Positions 1-9,871 are shown, counted from the first letter of the stretch. The stretch is DNA of 53,568 nt from Candidatus Altimarinota bacterium (GCA_028688895.1 JAQTXG010000008.1:1-53568), one strand, 5' to 3'. A program made the numbers and translations. Notes: a model not told the origin generated them from the letters alone.

Positions 1-70
1 ATATTATTTCTTAATTTTTTTGAAGTTTCTTTTATTATATTAGGTATTTTCATTTTTGTTTATTTTATAT

Positions 71-112
71 TTCTCCCTTTTTAAAAGGGAGTACCCGCAG
101 GGGGAGGGATTA
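71..112. repeat. Dispersed GC-rich repeat, partial E element
   Basis: A short inverted repeat (CTCCCTTTT paired with AAAAGGGAG) is followed by a purine-rich tail GGGGGAGGGATTAG. The same unit, in either orientation, recurs near 3371, 5861, 50738 and 53448. This copy lacks the long terminal inverted repeats of the full elements at 3337-3493 and 5829-5995, so it is a partial copy. It lies just downstream of the MATE gene, which ends at 188. Confidence 0.8.
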
Positions 113-187
113 GTTAATTAAAACTTATTATATTTATTTTATTTTTTTAATCCACCATAATTTAGATTATGCCGATTTATAATATTT

Positions 188-1609
188 TTATCTCACTCAT
201 TCTTCTATAATTACTTCTTCTATTATTTTTTCTTTGATTCTTTCTTCGCTGGTAAGAGTTTTTTTCTTCCAATCTCATTTTATAAACCACAATACACTGA
301 TTAAGGCTGTTAAGATGTTTGTGATTACAAAAGAATACCATATTCAATCAATACCTAGTGTTGTATTTTTGGAAAGATAATAAGCAACTGGTAGCTGAAT
401 AATCCATTGTCAAATCAATGTAATTGCTAGTGTAGTTTTCATATTTCATGCTGCACGAAATACTCATGAAGTAGCTAATTGTAAACCTATAAATCAAAAA
501 GTAAGCGATACTATTCTCAGAAAATGCGCTCATCAATCAATTATAGAAATATCTGATGGTATAAAAAATTTGATAAAATATTCTGCTAATACAAAAATAA
601 TTATTCAGACAAATGTAAGTAATAAAAATCACAATAATGAACTAATTTTTGCTATTTTTGATGCTCTAGCTATATTTTTAGCTCATATATTTTGACCTAC
701 AAGTACTGAAGTAGACATAGATAATCACATAGCTGGTATCATCACTAGTTGCAACACATTTCATCAAGCTCAGTATGAAGCTACTGCTTGTGTTCAAAAA
801 CTAGCAATTAAAAAAGTTATAGCTAACATTCATAAACTACGAGCTGACATTTCCATAGAAGATGGGAATCATAATCTAAATGCTTTTTTTATATATGAAA
901 TATCTGGTTTAAAGTCATGTAGTTTTAGATGGATGTGGTATTTTCAGTTAAGTAGTACATAAAGTCATATAATCGTTGCTATTCATTGTGTAATCAATGT
1001 TGCCATAGCTGCTCATGAAACTCACAAAGCTGGTACAAATCAGTATCCAAAAATAAATAAAGGATCTACTAAAAAGTTTAATAATACAGTTCACATAACT
1101 ATCTTCATCGGCATTTTTACTTCTCAAAGTCATCTCATAATAGATTGAAACATCGCAAATGCAAATACAAAAATAATTCAAATAAATGAAACTCTCAAAA
1201 AACTCAATGCATCTACATATACTCATTGACTTATTCACATCAGGCTCAAAATAATCGGAGCAAGTAAGTATCAAAGACTTCAAAAAAATAATGAAACTAT
1301 GGCAACCATTACAAGTGTTTGAGCTGCTATATGATTTACCATTATCTGATTTTTGGCTCATGCATATTGAGCTATAAGTGTAGATCAAGCTATCGCAAAA
1401 CCACTACCAAGAGAAATAACTAAAAAAGTAATTGGAAAACTTACAGAAACAGAAGCTACAGCATCTCAACCAAGTCTTCCTACCCAAAAAGCATCTGTTA
1501 ATTGGTATGCACTTTGTAATAAATTTGCAAAAAGAATAGGTATAGAAAGCGAAATAATTGATTTTATTATTGGTCAATTCAGGGACATTTCTAGATTTTT
1601 GTTTATCAT
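188..1609 (-). CDS. MATE family multidrug/Na+ antiporter
   Basis: 473-residue integral membrane protein of the MATE (NorM/DinF) family, which exports cationic drugs or metabolites in exchange for Na+ or H+. The N-terminal region reads ILFANLLQSAYQLTDAFWVG, and LGGDAVASVSVSFP and STLIAQYAGAKN follow; the same pattern (GAGGNVLQLVMIPAMG, LVGQNIGAKN) returns in the second half, giving the pseudo-symmetric twelve-helix fold. Many family-conserved glycines are UGA codons, so under the standard code the gene would shatter. The start taken is the ATG at 1609; a second ATG at 1588 is possible. No Shine-Dalgarno sequence is visible. The charged C-terminus (KEKIIEEVIIEEGVR) is cytosolic. The substrate cannot be told from the sequence. 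Family assignment is firm. Confidence 0.95.
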
Positions 1610-1772
1610 TATTTATTTATTTTTTAATTAAATATTTTGGACTTTTATTATATTGAATATGGATTTTTTACAAAGTTTATATAAAAAATAATATTCTTAC
1701 TTGTCTCTTAACTAATTGTGTTAAAGTTGAAATACATAGTAAAAGATAATTTATTTATTAACTTATGTAAAA

Positions 1773-2162
1773 ATGAAAGGAAAAATATTTTTGATATTGT
1801 TTGTATTTATAGTCGTCGTCGATACTACAAATGCTGGTGATTTAAATTCTGGTATAATTGAGATAAATACAAATGATAATTATAGATATGAAAATGTAAA
1901 AAATGATGATGATGATGATAAAATAGAAAAATCAGATAAAAATAATTATTGAAAAGATGACAAATCTGCAAATAAAAATGGTAAATTAATAAATGAAAAA
2001 AAGTTACTTAAAAAGGAAATACAAAATAGGAGAAAATTGCATAGAAATCTTTTAAGTATGTATAATGATTGATTTGAGCAAAAGTATCTAGATATGATTA
2101 CTAATAATTCATTACATATTAGTAATTTGGAAAATCATTTTCGAGTAAAATACAAAACCTAA
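1773..2162 (+). CDS. Small secreted charged protein, unknown function
   Basis: 129-residue protein with an N-terminal hydrophobic segment (MKGKIFLILFVFIVVVDTTNA) that looks like a signal peptide, possibly cleaved after ALA-like TNA. The mature part is extremely polar: a run of five Asp near residue 45, then Lys/Asn-rich sequence, then a possibly helical segment rich in Lys, Glu, Leu. Two in-frame UGA codons are read as Gly. No family is recognised. It stands alone, with a hairpin terminator directly downstream and the TPR gene converging from the other strand. It is probably exported, but nothing shows a function. Confidence 0.7.
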
Positions 2163-2196
2163 GTAAACACTGAAAAACTCCCTTCTAGAAAAAATA

Positions 2197-2232
2197 ATAG
2201 AAATAACTAATGTAGTTGTTTCTATTTTTTTG
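2197..2232 (+). terminator. Rho-independent terminator
   Basis: ATAGAAATAACT pairs with AGTTGTTTCTAT around a five-base loop (one G-T and flanking A-T pairs), followed by a run of T on the plus strand. It lies 35 bases after the stop of the small secreted protein. Confidence 0.65.
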
Positions 2233-2245
2233 TTAGAAAACTTGG

Positions 2246-2279
2246 AAAAAAAAAGCATTTCACGAAGAAATGCTTTTTT
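2246..2279. terminator. Bidirectional terminator between convergent genes
   Basis: GCATTTC pairs with GAAATGC, flanked by a run of A on the left and a run of T on the right, so it can end transcription in both directions. It touches the stop codon of the TPR gene (2278) and follows the small plus-strand gene. Confidence 0.7.
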
Positions 2280-3282
2280 ACCAATCTTTTTCACCACTAG
2301 ATCAATTTAGTAAGTCATTATTAAAAAATGGGTCGTTAGCAAAGATATCAAAAGGATCATTTGAATCTACATTTGGCTTGTAAACTTTGTTGAAGCTGTC
2401 TGTGTTATTTTTTTGTTCTTGCTTTAATGCTTCTTGGTATTGTTCCAGAAATTGAGCTTGTTGTTGAGATAAATTATTATCTTTTTTGTCATCTTGCGAT
2501 TCTCAATTTGTAGCTTCATTTCATTCTTGTTTTTTTGTTTGTTCTCATGTCTTTGATTGTCAGTTTGTATCATTATTTTCTTGTTTATCTCAAGGATTTG
2601 GTTGTTGTTGTCATGTTTTGTTTTCTTGTTTTTTTTCTCAATCATTTCATTGTTTATCTCATGATTGATTATCTCAATTTTTATCATTATTTTGAGATTT
2701 ATCATCTAAACTCCCAGATCAATTTTTGTTTTGTTTTGATTCTCATGATTTATCTAGATTTCCTGAGTCTGACTTATTCTCTTCATCTTTTGTTTGTTCT
2801 TGTTTATCTTCTTTTTCATCATTTTTTTGTTTCTTTTTTTCTGATTCCAATTTTTTAAGTACAAATTCTAGATTTTGTTTTGTTTCTTCGTCGTATTTTA
2901 TATTTAGTGCATTTCTGTAATATTCTACTGATTTTTCCCAATGTTTTATTTTTTGCTCTGTTTCTTTTTGTTCTCACAATCTATAGTAACTATTAGCGAT
3001 ATTGTGATTTAATCTGAAGTCCAAAATATTTGATTCATTTAATAAAATACTCATATATTCTTTTATACTTTCTTCGTATTTTTTTTGTTTGTATAGTGCA
3101 TTTGCTTTATTATAAATACTTTGTTTATTTCATGATAAAGCAAAATATTTTATAGAATTTTCATATTTATCATTATAGTATAAATAAGCTCAAAAAGCAT
3201 TAAAAGTGAATTCTTTTAATGCAAATATATTTAATATAAATACTGATAAAACAATAATTGTTAAAATATTTTTTTTAGTCAT
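2278..3282 (-). CDS. TPR membrane protein of the Bat operon (BatC/BatE-like)
   Basis: 334-residue protein, last gene of the Bat-type cluster. After a short N-terminal membrane or signal segment (residues about 5-22) come TPR-like helices (for example YYNDKYENSIKYFALSGNKQ and KKYEESIKEYMSILLN), then about 150 residues of low-complexity Lys/Gln/Asn/Gly/Asp sequence, then a short C-terminal tail with DPFDIFANDPFF. In known Bat operons a TPR protein (BatC or BatE) follows the VWA proteins BatA and BatB, as here. The polar segment holds about twenty UGA-encoded glycines. BatB lies 210 bases upstream; a dispersed E element fills the gap. The role (scaffold for a periplasmic complex) is inferred from family and context. 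Confidence 0.8.
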
Positions 3283-3336
3283 TTTTTATATAATATAATT
3301 AAAAAATTGTTCTAATGCTTATTCATGTAAAATTAA

Positions 3337-3493
3337 TTTTTTTAAGTTAAAAAATTATGTACTTTGTTTCTAATCCCTCCCCCTGCGGGTACTCCCTTTG
3401 CAAAAGGGAGAAAATTATCTCACTCTCTCTCTGGTTGAATACAGATGTACGATGGGATAGATTAGTAAAATACATCTTATTTTTCCTTAATTT
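3337..3493. repeat. MITE-like E element, full copy
   Basis: About 157 bases. The left end TTAAGTTAAAAAATTATGTA is inverted at the right end (TATTTTTCCTTAATTTAA). Inside are a GC-rich half reading TAATCCCTCCCCCTGCGGG with a small stem ACTCCCTTT/AAAAGGGAG, and a right half ending GATGGGATAGATTAG. It matches the element at 5829-5995 in order and spacing. The right end overlaps the stop codon of the BatB gene (3492), so the element appears to have landed at the very end of that gene. It has no coding capacity. Confidence 0.8.
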
Positions 3494-4520
3494 AATTTTT
3501 TCTCCATAGATTAGAAAGATAGCTATATGGTGATAAATACATTCACAAAAACATCATAAAAAACAAAAAACTTATAATCGCTAATATTCTTCCTCAGTCG
3601 GTTTTTTGACCATTTGTATCTGTTTCTATTACCTTTTTTGCAAGTTTATTTATAGAATCATTTAGATTTCATAAATCTCATACATCTGAAACAGTATAAT
3701 ATTCTCAGTTTAGAGCTTGAGATATTTCTTTTAGATTTGTTTTATTTATCTTGCTTATTACATATTCTCAATTGTATTTTTGATAGTTGTATCTACCAAA
3801 AAAATCTGTTCATGTAATTATTTTTCATCCTGCATTTGTCCCTACTCCAACTACAAAATAAGTGATTCATTTTACTTTTTGTGATATAGCTATTATATTG
3901 TTTTTATTAATTGTATCCTCTGGATCTCAACCATCTGATATAAAAATCATAGCTTTTGATCTATCATCTGAATAATTAAATCTATCTACTCATAGACTCA
4001 ATGCTTTTTCAAAATCTGATCATTGTTTGGTCAAGTTTCTATAATCTACATTTTGTAAAAATGTGAGAAATAAATCATGATCAGTCGTGAGTGGTACAGT
4101 AGAAATAGCATCTCAAGCAAAAATAATAAGTCAAAATCTATCACTTGGATGACTAATTACAAATTTGGAAATAGAATCTTTTACTACGTCTAGTCTAGTA
4201 TATGCATATTTAGAGTCATTTATATCGGCTACATTCATAGATTTACTTACATCTACTACAAATGTCATATCTATTCAATTATTAGCATTCTTTGTTTTTT
4301 TATCTCATATTTTTAATCAAAATATAGAAATCAAAACTGTGAAAAAAGATAAAATTAAAAATATATATTTCACATAAAAAAATCTAGAACTAGATAATAA
4401 TTTATATTTTTTATTGAAAAATAATTGTTTTTTGTAGGTTTTATATCAAACAAAAAATATAATTCAAAGTAGTGCTATAAAAATAAAAGATGTGATTATA
4501 TTTAAATTTGTTATTTGCAT
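3492..4520 (-). CDS. batB: VWA-domain membrane protein BatB
   Basis: 342 residues. Two N-terminal membrane helices (about residues 8-27 and 50-68), then a von Willebrand factor A domain with the MIDAS metal site DVSKSM at 90-95 (with DVSKSMNVAD continuing), the strand FGLIIFAGDAISTVPLT and the motif FISDGGDPEDT, and a final membrane helix near residue 315. This helix-helix-VWA-helix layout, next to a second VWA gene, is that of BatA/BatB in the Bacteroides aerotolerance operons. The gene starts 15 bases after BatA ends, so the two are co-transcribed. Several MIDAS-domain glycines are UGA. The stop codon lies in the end of an E repeat. Confidence 0.88.
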
Positions 4521-4534
4521 AATTTTTTGATATT

Positions 4535-5563
4535 TTAATTATTTTTTGTTATTTCAACTTTTGAAATCATTAAGAATGTAAATAGTCACAATAGTGTAAT
4601 TAAACTATATAGAAAATATGTATAATATTCACTGTATTGTTTTTTAATTTCTATATTTATATCGTTTTTTTCCAACTTCGATAGTTGATCAAAAATCTCT
4701 TGAAATGTATTGTTGTTTTCAGCTCTAAAATATTGTCAGTTTGTATCAGATGCTATTTGTTTAAGTGTTTTATCATTTAATGGTGCTATTTTTTGCTGTT
4801 GTTTAAATGGTCAATTACTATTGGTAATATATCAACCATCTTTACTTCAGATTCAGATAGTATAAATTTTTATTCACATATCTTTTGCTGATAATCAAGC
4901 AAGGACAGGTTCTACTCATACATTTGCATCTCAGTCTGTCAGCAATATAATTACTTTTTCCCTTTTTTCATAGTCTTTTTCGTCCTCTCATTTGGGTGCC
5001 TTAAATAAAGTTTTTGCCATCAATATAGAATCTCAAATCGCTGTACCACTTAATCATCTTTGATTTTGGTCTATATTATTGGTATCTAGTCTCTCAATTG
5101 TTTCTTTCAAAATATTGTAATCAAAAGTAAGTGGTATACTTGTGAATGGTTTTCATGCAAATACTACCAATCAAAGTCTATCAGTTTTTAGTTTTGAAAT
5201 AAAGTTTGAAATCACTGATTTTGCTGCTTCTATACGATTTGGTTGCAAATCATCAGCTTCCATACTTCTAGAAATATCTAGTGCAATAACTATATCTATA
5301 CCATTTTTTTCTACTTTTTCTGATACATTTGTCTTGTTTGGATTAGCTAAAATAATTATAAAATTTAATAATATTAGAACTAATAAGATGTTTTTTATGT
5401 AAAATGTATAGTTGTGGTTTTTGAATGTGTTTTTTATTTCTTGGAAAAATATGAAGTTTATTCAAGATTTTTGTTTTTTGTAGAATAGGTATGATAAAAA
5501 AGGGAGTAGAAATAGGAGTAATAGGTATGATTTGTTTAGGAGTTCAATATCAATGGGAAACAT
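4535..5563 (-). CDS. batA: VWA-domain membrane protein BatA
   Basis: 342 residues. The N-terminus MFPIDIELLNKSYLLLLFLL starts with the short hydrophobic segment typical of BatA, a second helix lies at about 57-73, the MIDAS motif DISRSM at 96-101 is followed by RLGLVVFAGKPFTSIPLT and ILLTDGDANVGVEP, and a last helix lies near 315-335. It has the same architecture and exactly the same length as its neighbour BatB, consistent with an old duplication. It is separated from the upstream DUF4381-like gene by 674 bases of repeats. VWA proteins bind partner proteins through the metal site; here the partners are probably MoxR, DUF58 and the TPR protein (inference). Confidence 0.9.
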
Positions 5564-5589
5564 AGATGAAGAGTTATTTTTAAAGTTTG

Positions 5590-5698
5590 TTAGTTTTTTT
5601 GGTTTATTTTTTTATATTTTTTATATTTTTTGATTTTTTGATTTTTTATATTTTTTGATTTTTTGATTTTTTGATTTTTTGATTTTTTTGATTTTTAG
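5590..5698. repeat. T-rich short tandem array
   Basis: A degenerate tandem array of units such as GATTTTTT and TATTTTTT, almost pure T with periodic GA. It precedes element A1 just as a (GTTTTGTT)-type array precedes the sister element at 50101, so such arrays look like part of, or expansions next to, the A element. Confidence 0.75.
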
Positions 5699-6027
5699 TG
5701 TGGTACTTGTCTTTCATACTTTTGGGGCCAAAAGTATGGCAAAAGCCTTAGGGGGGAGAAGCTCCAGCTGTCTATGTTTTTTCTTTTCTAAGAGTAATCA
5801 CCTCGGTCCTCCCCCCTAAGACTCAATACCATTAAGTTAAGAAGTTTTGTACTTAGGTTCTAATCCCTCCCCCTACGGGTACTCCCTTTGAAAAAGGGAG
5901 AAATTTCTTCTCCCGCTGAAGCGGGATACCGAGGTACGAGGGGATGGATTAGAAAAATATACCACATTTTTTCCTTAACTTAATGGCATTGCCCTAAGAC
6001 CCCCGTCTTTTTAATATGGATTATTTA
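5699..6027. repeat. Hairpin-ended A element, copy 1, with nested E element
   Basis: Begins TGTGGTACTTGTCTTTCATA, contains an 11-bp stem CATACTTTTGG / CCAAAAGTATG, then CCTTAGGGGGGAG, and a matching CTCCCCCCTAAG about 65 bases on, which would close a large hairpin. The expected continuation (CTAAGACCCCCGTCTTTTTA, as at 50219 and 50494) appears only after 5993: an E element has inserted in the middle, and CTAAGAC stands on both sides of it. Sister copies lie at 50101-50260 and 50374-50540. Confidence 0.8.
5829..5995. repeat. MITE-like E element, full copy nested in element A
   Basis: About 167 bases. CCATTAAGTTAAGAA at the left is inverted as TTCCTTAACTTAATGG at the right. The inside holds TAATCCCTCCCCCTACGGG, the stem ACTCCCTTT/AAAAGGGAG, a second stem TCCCGCT/AGCGGGA, and GAGGGGATGGATTAG. 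The outer flanks are both CTAAGAC (about 5817 and 5993), which is what a short target-site duplication would leave. No transposase is present in the window. Confidence 0.82.
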
Positions 6028-6118
6028 GTTAGTTGATTTGTGTTAAGTTGTTTTGTGTTAAGTTGTTTTGTGTTAAGTAGTTTTGTGTTAAGTAGTTTTG
6101 TGTTTAGTTGTTTTGTGT
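6028..6118. repeat. 15-base tandem array
   Basis: About five imperfect copies of TTGTTTTGTGTTAAG. Read on the minus strand it would encode a QLNTK/LLNTK repeat, but no credible gene covers it. It follows the right end of element A1, where the sister copy near 50545 has a (TTTAG) array instead. Confidence 0.8.
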
Positions 6119-6166
6119 TGTAGCCCCTTTCTCTTAAATAAGAGAAAGGATTTAGGATAGAGTTTT
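6119..6166 (-). repeat. Palindromic element P, copy 1
   Basis: A 49-base unit containing the palindrome CCTTTCTCTTAAATAAGAGA with AAGG completing the stem. It is identical over 49 bases to the copy at 41570-41612 inside the RND exporter gene. On the minus strand it can be read as NSILNPFSYLRERGY. Here it is intergenic. Confidence 0.85.
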
Positions 6167-6177
6167 TAGTTTGTGTT

Positions 6178-6225
6178 GTAGCCTCTTTCTCTTTGACTAA
6201 AGGGAAAGAATTCAAGATAGGGATT
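6178..6225 (-). repeat. Palindromic element P, diverged copy 2
   Basis: Same layout as copy 1 (GTAGCC, CTTTCTCTTT stem with AAGGGAAAG, then TCAAGATAGGGATT) with several substitutions. On the minus strand it would start NPYLEFFPL-like sequence rather than the NSILNPFSY of copy 1, so this copy is not under coding constraint. Confidence 0.65.
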
Positions 6226-6254
6226 ATTCATTATTCATTATTCATTATTCATTA
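6224..6254. repeat. Heptamer array (TTATTCA)n
   Basis: About four tandem copies of TTATTCA. On the minus strand the array reads AATGAATAATGAATAA, supplies the last codons MNNE and the TAA stop of the gene at 6238-6702, and has a stop in every frame because seven is not a multiple of three. The same array ends the tsaE gene at 50908. Confidence 0.85.
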
Positions 6255-6702
6255 ATTTTCTTACATTATCAATCAGTTGTTTTCTGTATATTGGATTATC
6301 ATCTGTTATATATTTTTTGTATTCTTTGAAATATATTTCTTTTATGAGGCTTTTTATGTCTGTGTTTAGATTTAGTTTATTTATTTCTGTGTATGTCATT
6401 TTTGTGATATTTTTATTTTGTTTGTTTTCTAGTATTTCTCTTGTTATTTCTATTAGTTTTGAATAAAATATATCTTTGTTTGAATCTAGATATACTTTTT
6501 CAAACTGATTAAGTATTTCTATGTAATTTTTCTCTATTTTTTCTACTTTTATTTCTTGTTTGATTGTGATTTTTTCTTGTTTTTTTAGTAGCAATTTAAG
6601 TATAAATAATGATGCTATGATAAATACTATAAATACAATAGTGTTTATTATATCTATTGGAAATCAGAGAAGAGTGTCTTTTATATCATATATATCATTC
6701 AT
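6238..6702 (-). CDS. DUF4381-like single-helix membrane protein of the Bat operon
   Basis: 154 residues: a short N-terminus, one membrane helix (about residues 20-38, NTIVFIVFIIASLFILKLLL), then a basic, helical cytosolic domain with YSKLIEITREILENK and YTEINKL. The size, single N-terminal helix and place between DUF58 and BatA match DUF4381 proteins of Bat operons; sequence identity is too low to be sure. The start ATG is one base after the TAG stop of the DUF58 gene, so translation is coupled. The C-terminus MNNE and the stop are made from the heptamer repeat array. Confidence 0.75.
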
Positions 6703-6703
6703 T

Positions 6704-7579
6704 CTAATTTTTTATTTTATAAAAATATAGTAATAAATCCTTGAAAATATCACTATTTGTAGTCAGTTTTATATATCAAACTTTGTTTTTTCTAAAAAGT
6801 TCATTTAGATATTTAAACTTGTAGTTTATGTTTTTTCTATATTCTTGTATCTTTTTTTCATTTGATAAATCAATATTCAAAAAGTTGTTTCCTAATGAAA
6901 ATGACATATTTCATCATAGATTAGGCAAATTGTACTCAAAATCATCCAATATATTAATATAAACTAGTTCATTTTCTTTTCATACTAGTTTTAAAATTTT
7001 TTCATTTTTTATCTCTGTATCATCTGTCAAAACAAAAATCAGGTTATTTTTTATGTTTCTTTTGTATAATTGATTTAATAAGTTTTCTATTTTTGTGATT
7101 TTGTTTTCAGTATTTCATCATTTAGTATTATTTACAGATTCCAATTTCTGAAATATTTTAAATATATTTTCTTTTGATTTTTTGTGTTCTATGAAATCTA
7201 TATTATTTTCATCAAAAATAAGAGCTCAAACATTGTCATTGTTTAAAAAAGCTGACATGGCTAGAGAATAAAATACTTCTTGAAGTATATCTTTTTTTGT
7301 GTAGTCTTGACTTCAAAACTCCATACTTTTTGTATTATCCAAAGCAAAAAGTACATTTAAATCTCTTTCTTCTTCGTATTTTTTAACATATAATTTATCA
7401 GTTTTATTGTATGTTTTCCAATCTATATCTCTCAGAGAATCTCAAAAAATGTATTGCTTGTGTTCTGCAAATTCCATTCCACTTCAGTGAAATTTACTTT
7501 TGTAAGCTCAAAATAATCATCAATTTAATATTTTTGATAATTTAAATTCTAGTGTTTTTATTTTTTTATTTATGTTCAT
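6704..7579 (-). CDS. DUF58 protein of the MoxR/Bat cluster
   Basis: 291 residues. The DUF58 signature is clear near residue 35-80: FHGSGMEFAEHKQYIFGDSL, then RDIDWKTYNKTDKLYVKKYE, then ERDLNVLFALDNTKSM, the last being a degenerate VWA metal site. Established knowledge: DUF58 proteins always travel with a MoxR ATPase and VWA proteins and are thought to be substrates or partners of the ATPase. The MoxR gene ends 68 bases upstream, with a short GC-rich repeat in between; the DUF4381-like gene follows after one base. Glycines in GDSLRDIDW and other places are UGA codons. Confidence 0.9.
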
Positions 7580-7595
7580 AGTTAATATTTTATCT

Positions 7596-7646
7596 TAATC
7601 TCCCCCGCCTTTATAAGGAGGGGGATGCCTTTAGGCAGGGGGTGGT
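7596..7646. repeat. Short GC-rich dispersed repeat
   Basis: CCCCCGCCTTTATAAGGAGGGGG followed by a second stem-like GCCTTTAGGC and AGGGGGTGGT. It is related in composition to the stretch at 30369-30500 (both end GGGGGTGGT) and sits in the gap between the MoxR and DUF58 genes without breaking either. It may fold in the operon mRNA. Confidence 0.7.
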
Positions 7647-8639
7647 CTATATTACTTTTATTCAATTCATAATTATTTTTACTATATCATCTACTTTTAC
7701 ATCATTTGCGACTGCTTCATAATTCAAAACAAGTCTGTGAGATAGCACATTTTTTGCTATTTTTTTTATGTCTTCTGGTATCACATATGACCTTGCATCC
7801 ATCAAAGCCAAGACTTTTGCTCATGATATAAGTGATAATCATCATCTAGGTGATATACCATAACTCAAATAATCTTTAAGTTTTCACAATCAGTATTTTT
7901 CTGGATTTCTAGTAGATTCTATTACTTCGCTTACATATTCGTAAATATTATCTGAAATATAAATATCTTCTAGTACTTTTTGTATTTCTAAAATATCTTT
8001 TTTGTGTAATACTTTGTTTATTTTTATGTCATCATATTTGTTATTCAATTTTTTATACATATCCAATTCTTGAGCTTTTGTAGGATAATCTACATCTATT
8101 TTCAGCATAAATCTATCTAGTTGAGCTTCTGGTAATCTATATGTACCTGATTGTTCTATAGGATTTTGTGTTGCTAAAACTATAAAAGGTGTATCTAGGT
8201 AAAAAGTGTCGTTTCAAATAGTTATATGCTTTTCAGCCATGGCTTCTAGTAGAGCAGATTGTACTTTTGAAGGAGCTCTATTTATCTCGTCAGCAAGTAT
8301 AAAATTGTTAAAAATAGGTCATTTTTTAATCAAAAATTCACCAGTTTTTTGATTGTATATCTCTGTTCAAATCAAATCACTAGGCAATAAATCTGGAGTA
8401 AATTGCACTCTATTGAATCATAAATCTAATGTTTTAGAAAGAGTATCTACTGTAAGAGTTTTTGCTAATCCAGGAACTCATTCTATCAATATATGTCACT
8501 TTGCGAGTAATCATATAAGTAAACTTTTGATTAACTCATCTTGTCATACTATTTTTTTGTGTACTTCTGATATTACTTCTTTTATTTTTTCAGAAGATTG
8601 TTTTATTTTTTCTTCAAATAATTCATTTGTTGTATGCAT
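7647..8639 (-). CDS. moxR: MoxR family AAA+ ATPase
   Basis: 330-residue AAA+ ATPase. Walker A EGVPGLAKT at residues 53-61 (its first Gly is a UGA codon), Walker [12 protein letters not shown] around 112-122, sensor 1 region [20 protein letters not shown], and the C-terminal lid with YGISPRGGLSLISGAKVLAL. This is the usual length and layout of MoxR proteins, which are chaperone-like and act on VWA-domain partners; those lie just downstream (DUF58, BatA, BatB). The upstream BatD-like gene ends 18 bases before the start. ATG at 8639; no Shine-Dalgarno sequence. Confidence 0.95.
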
Positions 8640-8656
8640 TTTTGTTTATTAATTAA

Positions 8657-9751
8657 TTAATTTAATTCTTTTAGTATTTCTAATATTTTTTCATTATCTC
8701 AAAAAGAGTTAGAATATTTTGCTTTGTTTAACAGTTTTATTATTTCCTCTATTTTGTCAGTATTTTCTATTTCTAGACCGGATAATATCTCATTATATGT
8801 TTTATTGTCTATGTTTGAAATCTTGTATTTATTAGAAATATTTTGTCTGAAATATTTATCAATATTTGCTAAAAAATTGGGATCTGACAAATCTGGTAAT
8901 TTCTGAGTATTTTTTGGAATGATTGATTCTTTTTCTAATATTTTTTCTGCAAAATTAGTTTTTTGCTCTAATGTTTTTTCTGATGAATAATTAATATTAT
9001 GTGAAGTGTTTTGTGTGTCATTACTTGTATCATTTTCAGATTTACTCATCAATTTTTCTATAAATTCTGGATTTTTTTTGATTGTAGTATAAGTTAACAC
9101 TGAAATAGTAAACAAAACAGCTAATAATAGGTACAAACTCTTGTCTGAGTCAAAGTTTCTTTTTTGTGTATCCTCATAATCTTGGATTGAATCATCTTTG
9201 TTTTCAGTAATAGTATTTCAAGCAGTATTATTTTGTGTATTTGTATTTCAGATATTTCAATTATTGGAATTTGGATTTTGATTTGTATTTCATTGATTTG
9301 TTTGAAGATTAATATTTAAGTGGTTATTATTCACAAACAAATCATCTCAAGTTATTTTTATTTGTAAAGTGTTTGTAGATGTTTCCCTACTTCAATCGCT
9401 CAAAATAGCAGGTCATAATACATATTCTCATTTATTTCTTGCTTTGAGAGTGATATCTAGATTGAGCTGAGTTTCTACTTTTGTTTCAGCATTTCAGTTA
9501 ATTATTTGTACATTTGTTGAGCTACTTTGTGATTGAGATTGATTTATTATATCAAAATTTTCTATTCATTTTATATCAGTAATTCAAATCTGTGATTTGT
9601 CATCTGACTTGACTCCTACTCTGAGATTTATATAGTCATTTATATCAGTTTCTTTTTTATCAATCTGTAAATCTGCTTCAAAAGCAAAACTATTTAGAAT
9701 TCACAAAAAAAATAGTATATAAAATACTAAAATTCATGAAAATTTGTGCAT
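8657..9751 (-). CDS. BatD-like oxygen-tolerance membrane protein
   Basis: 364 residues, first gene of the Bat-type cluster. Signal peptide (about 1-22, ending SFAFEA), a beta-rich extracytoplasmic domain typical of BatD (FEADLQIDKKETDINDYINL, FDIINQSQSQSSTNVQ, LDITLKARNKGEYVLGPAIL), a long Asn/Thr/Gly linker, one membrane helix at about 205-222 (SLYLLLAVLFTISVLTYTTI), and a cytosolic helical tail of about 140 residues. Gene order with MoxR directly downstream supports the name; BatD is usually longer (500-600 residues), so this is a compact version. Confidence 0.78.
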
Positions 9752-9823
9752 ATGTATTTTATTAGTAGTAAATATTTATAAAATTATATATATCAAAATT
9801 AAGAAAAAAGTAAGAAAAATTGA

Positions 9824-9866
9824 AGAAACAAAAAAATACTCGCGATGCGAGTATTTTTTTGTTTCT
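9824..9866. terminator. Strong hairpin terminator
   Basis: A near-perfect palindrome: AGAAACAAAAAAATACTCGC, loop GAT, then its complement. The A and T runs allow termination both ways. It closes the minus-strand gene ending at 9872 and separates it from the Bat cluster. Confidence 0.85.
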
Positions 9867-9871
9867 AAATA

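Noticed and set aside
188-1609. Short standard-code ORFs inside the MATE gene (for example 948-1388)
   Set aside because: They are in another frame; the full code-25 frame gives a complete MATE protein.
6021-6215. Minus-strand ORF of KQLNTK repeats
   Set aside because: It is a translation of the 15-base tandem array and of palindrome P; no function or start supports it.
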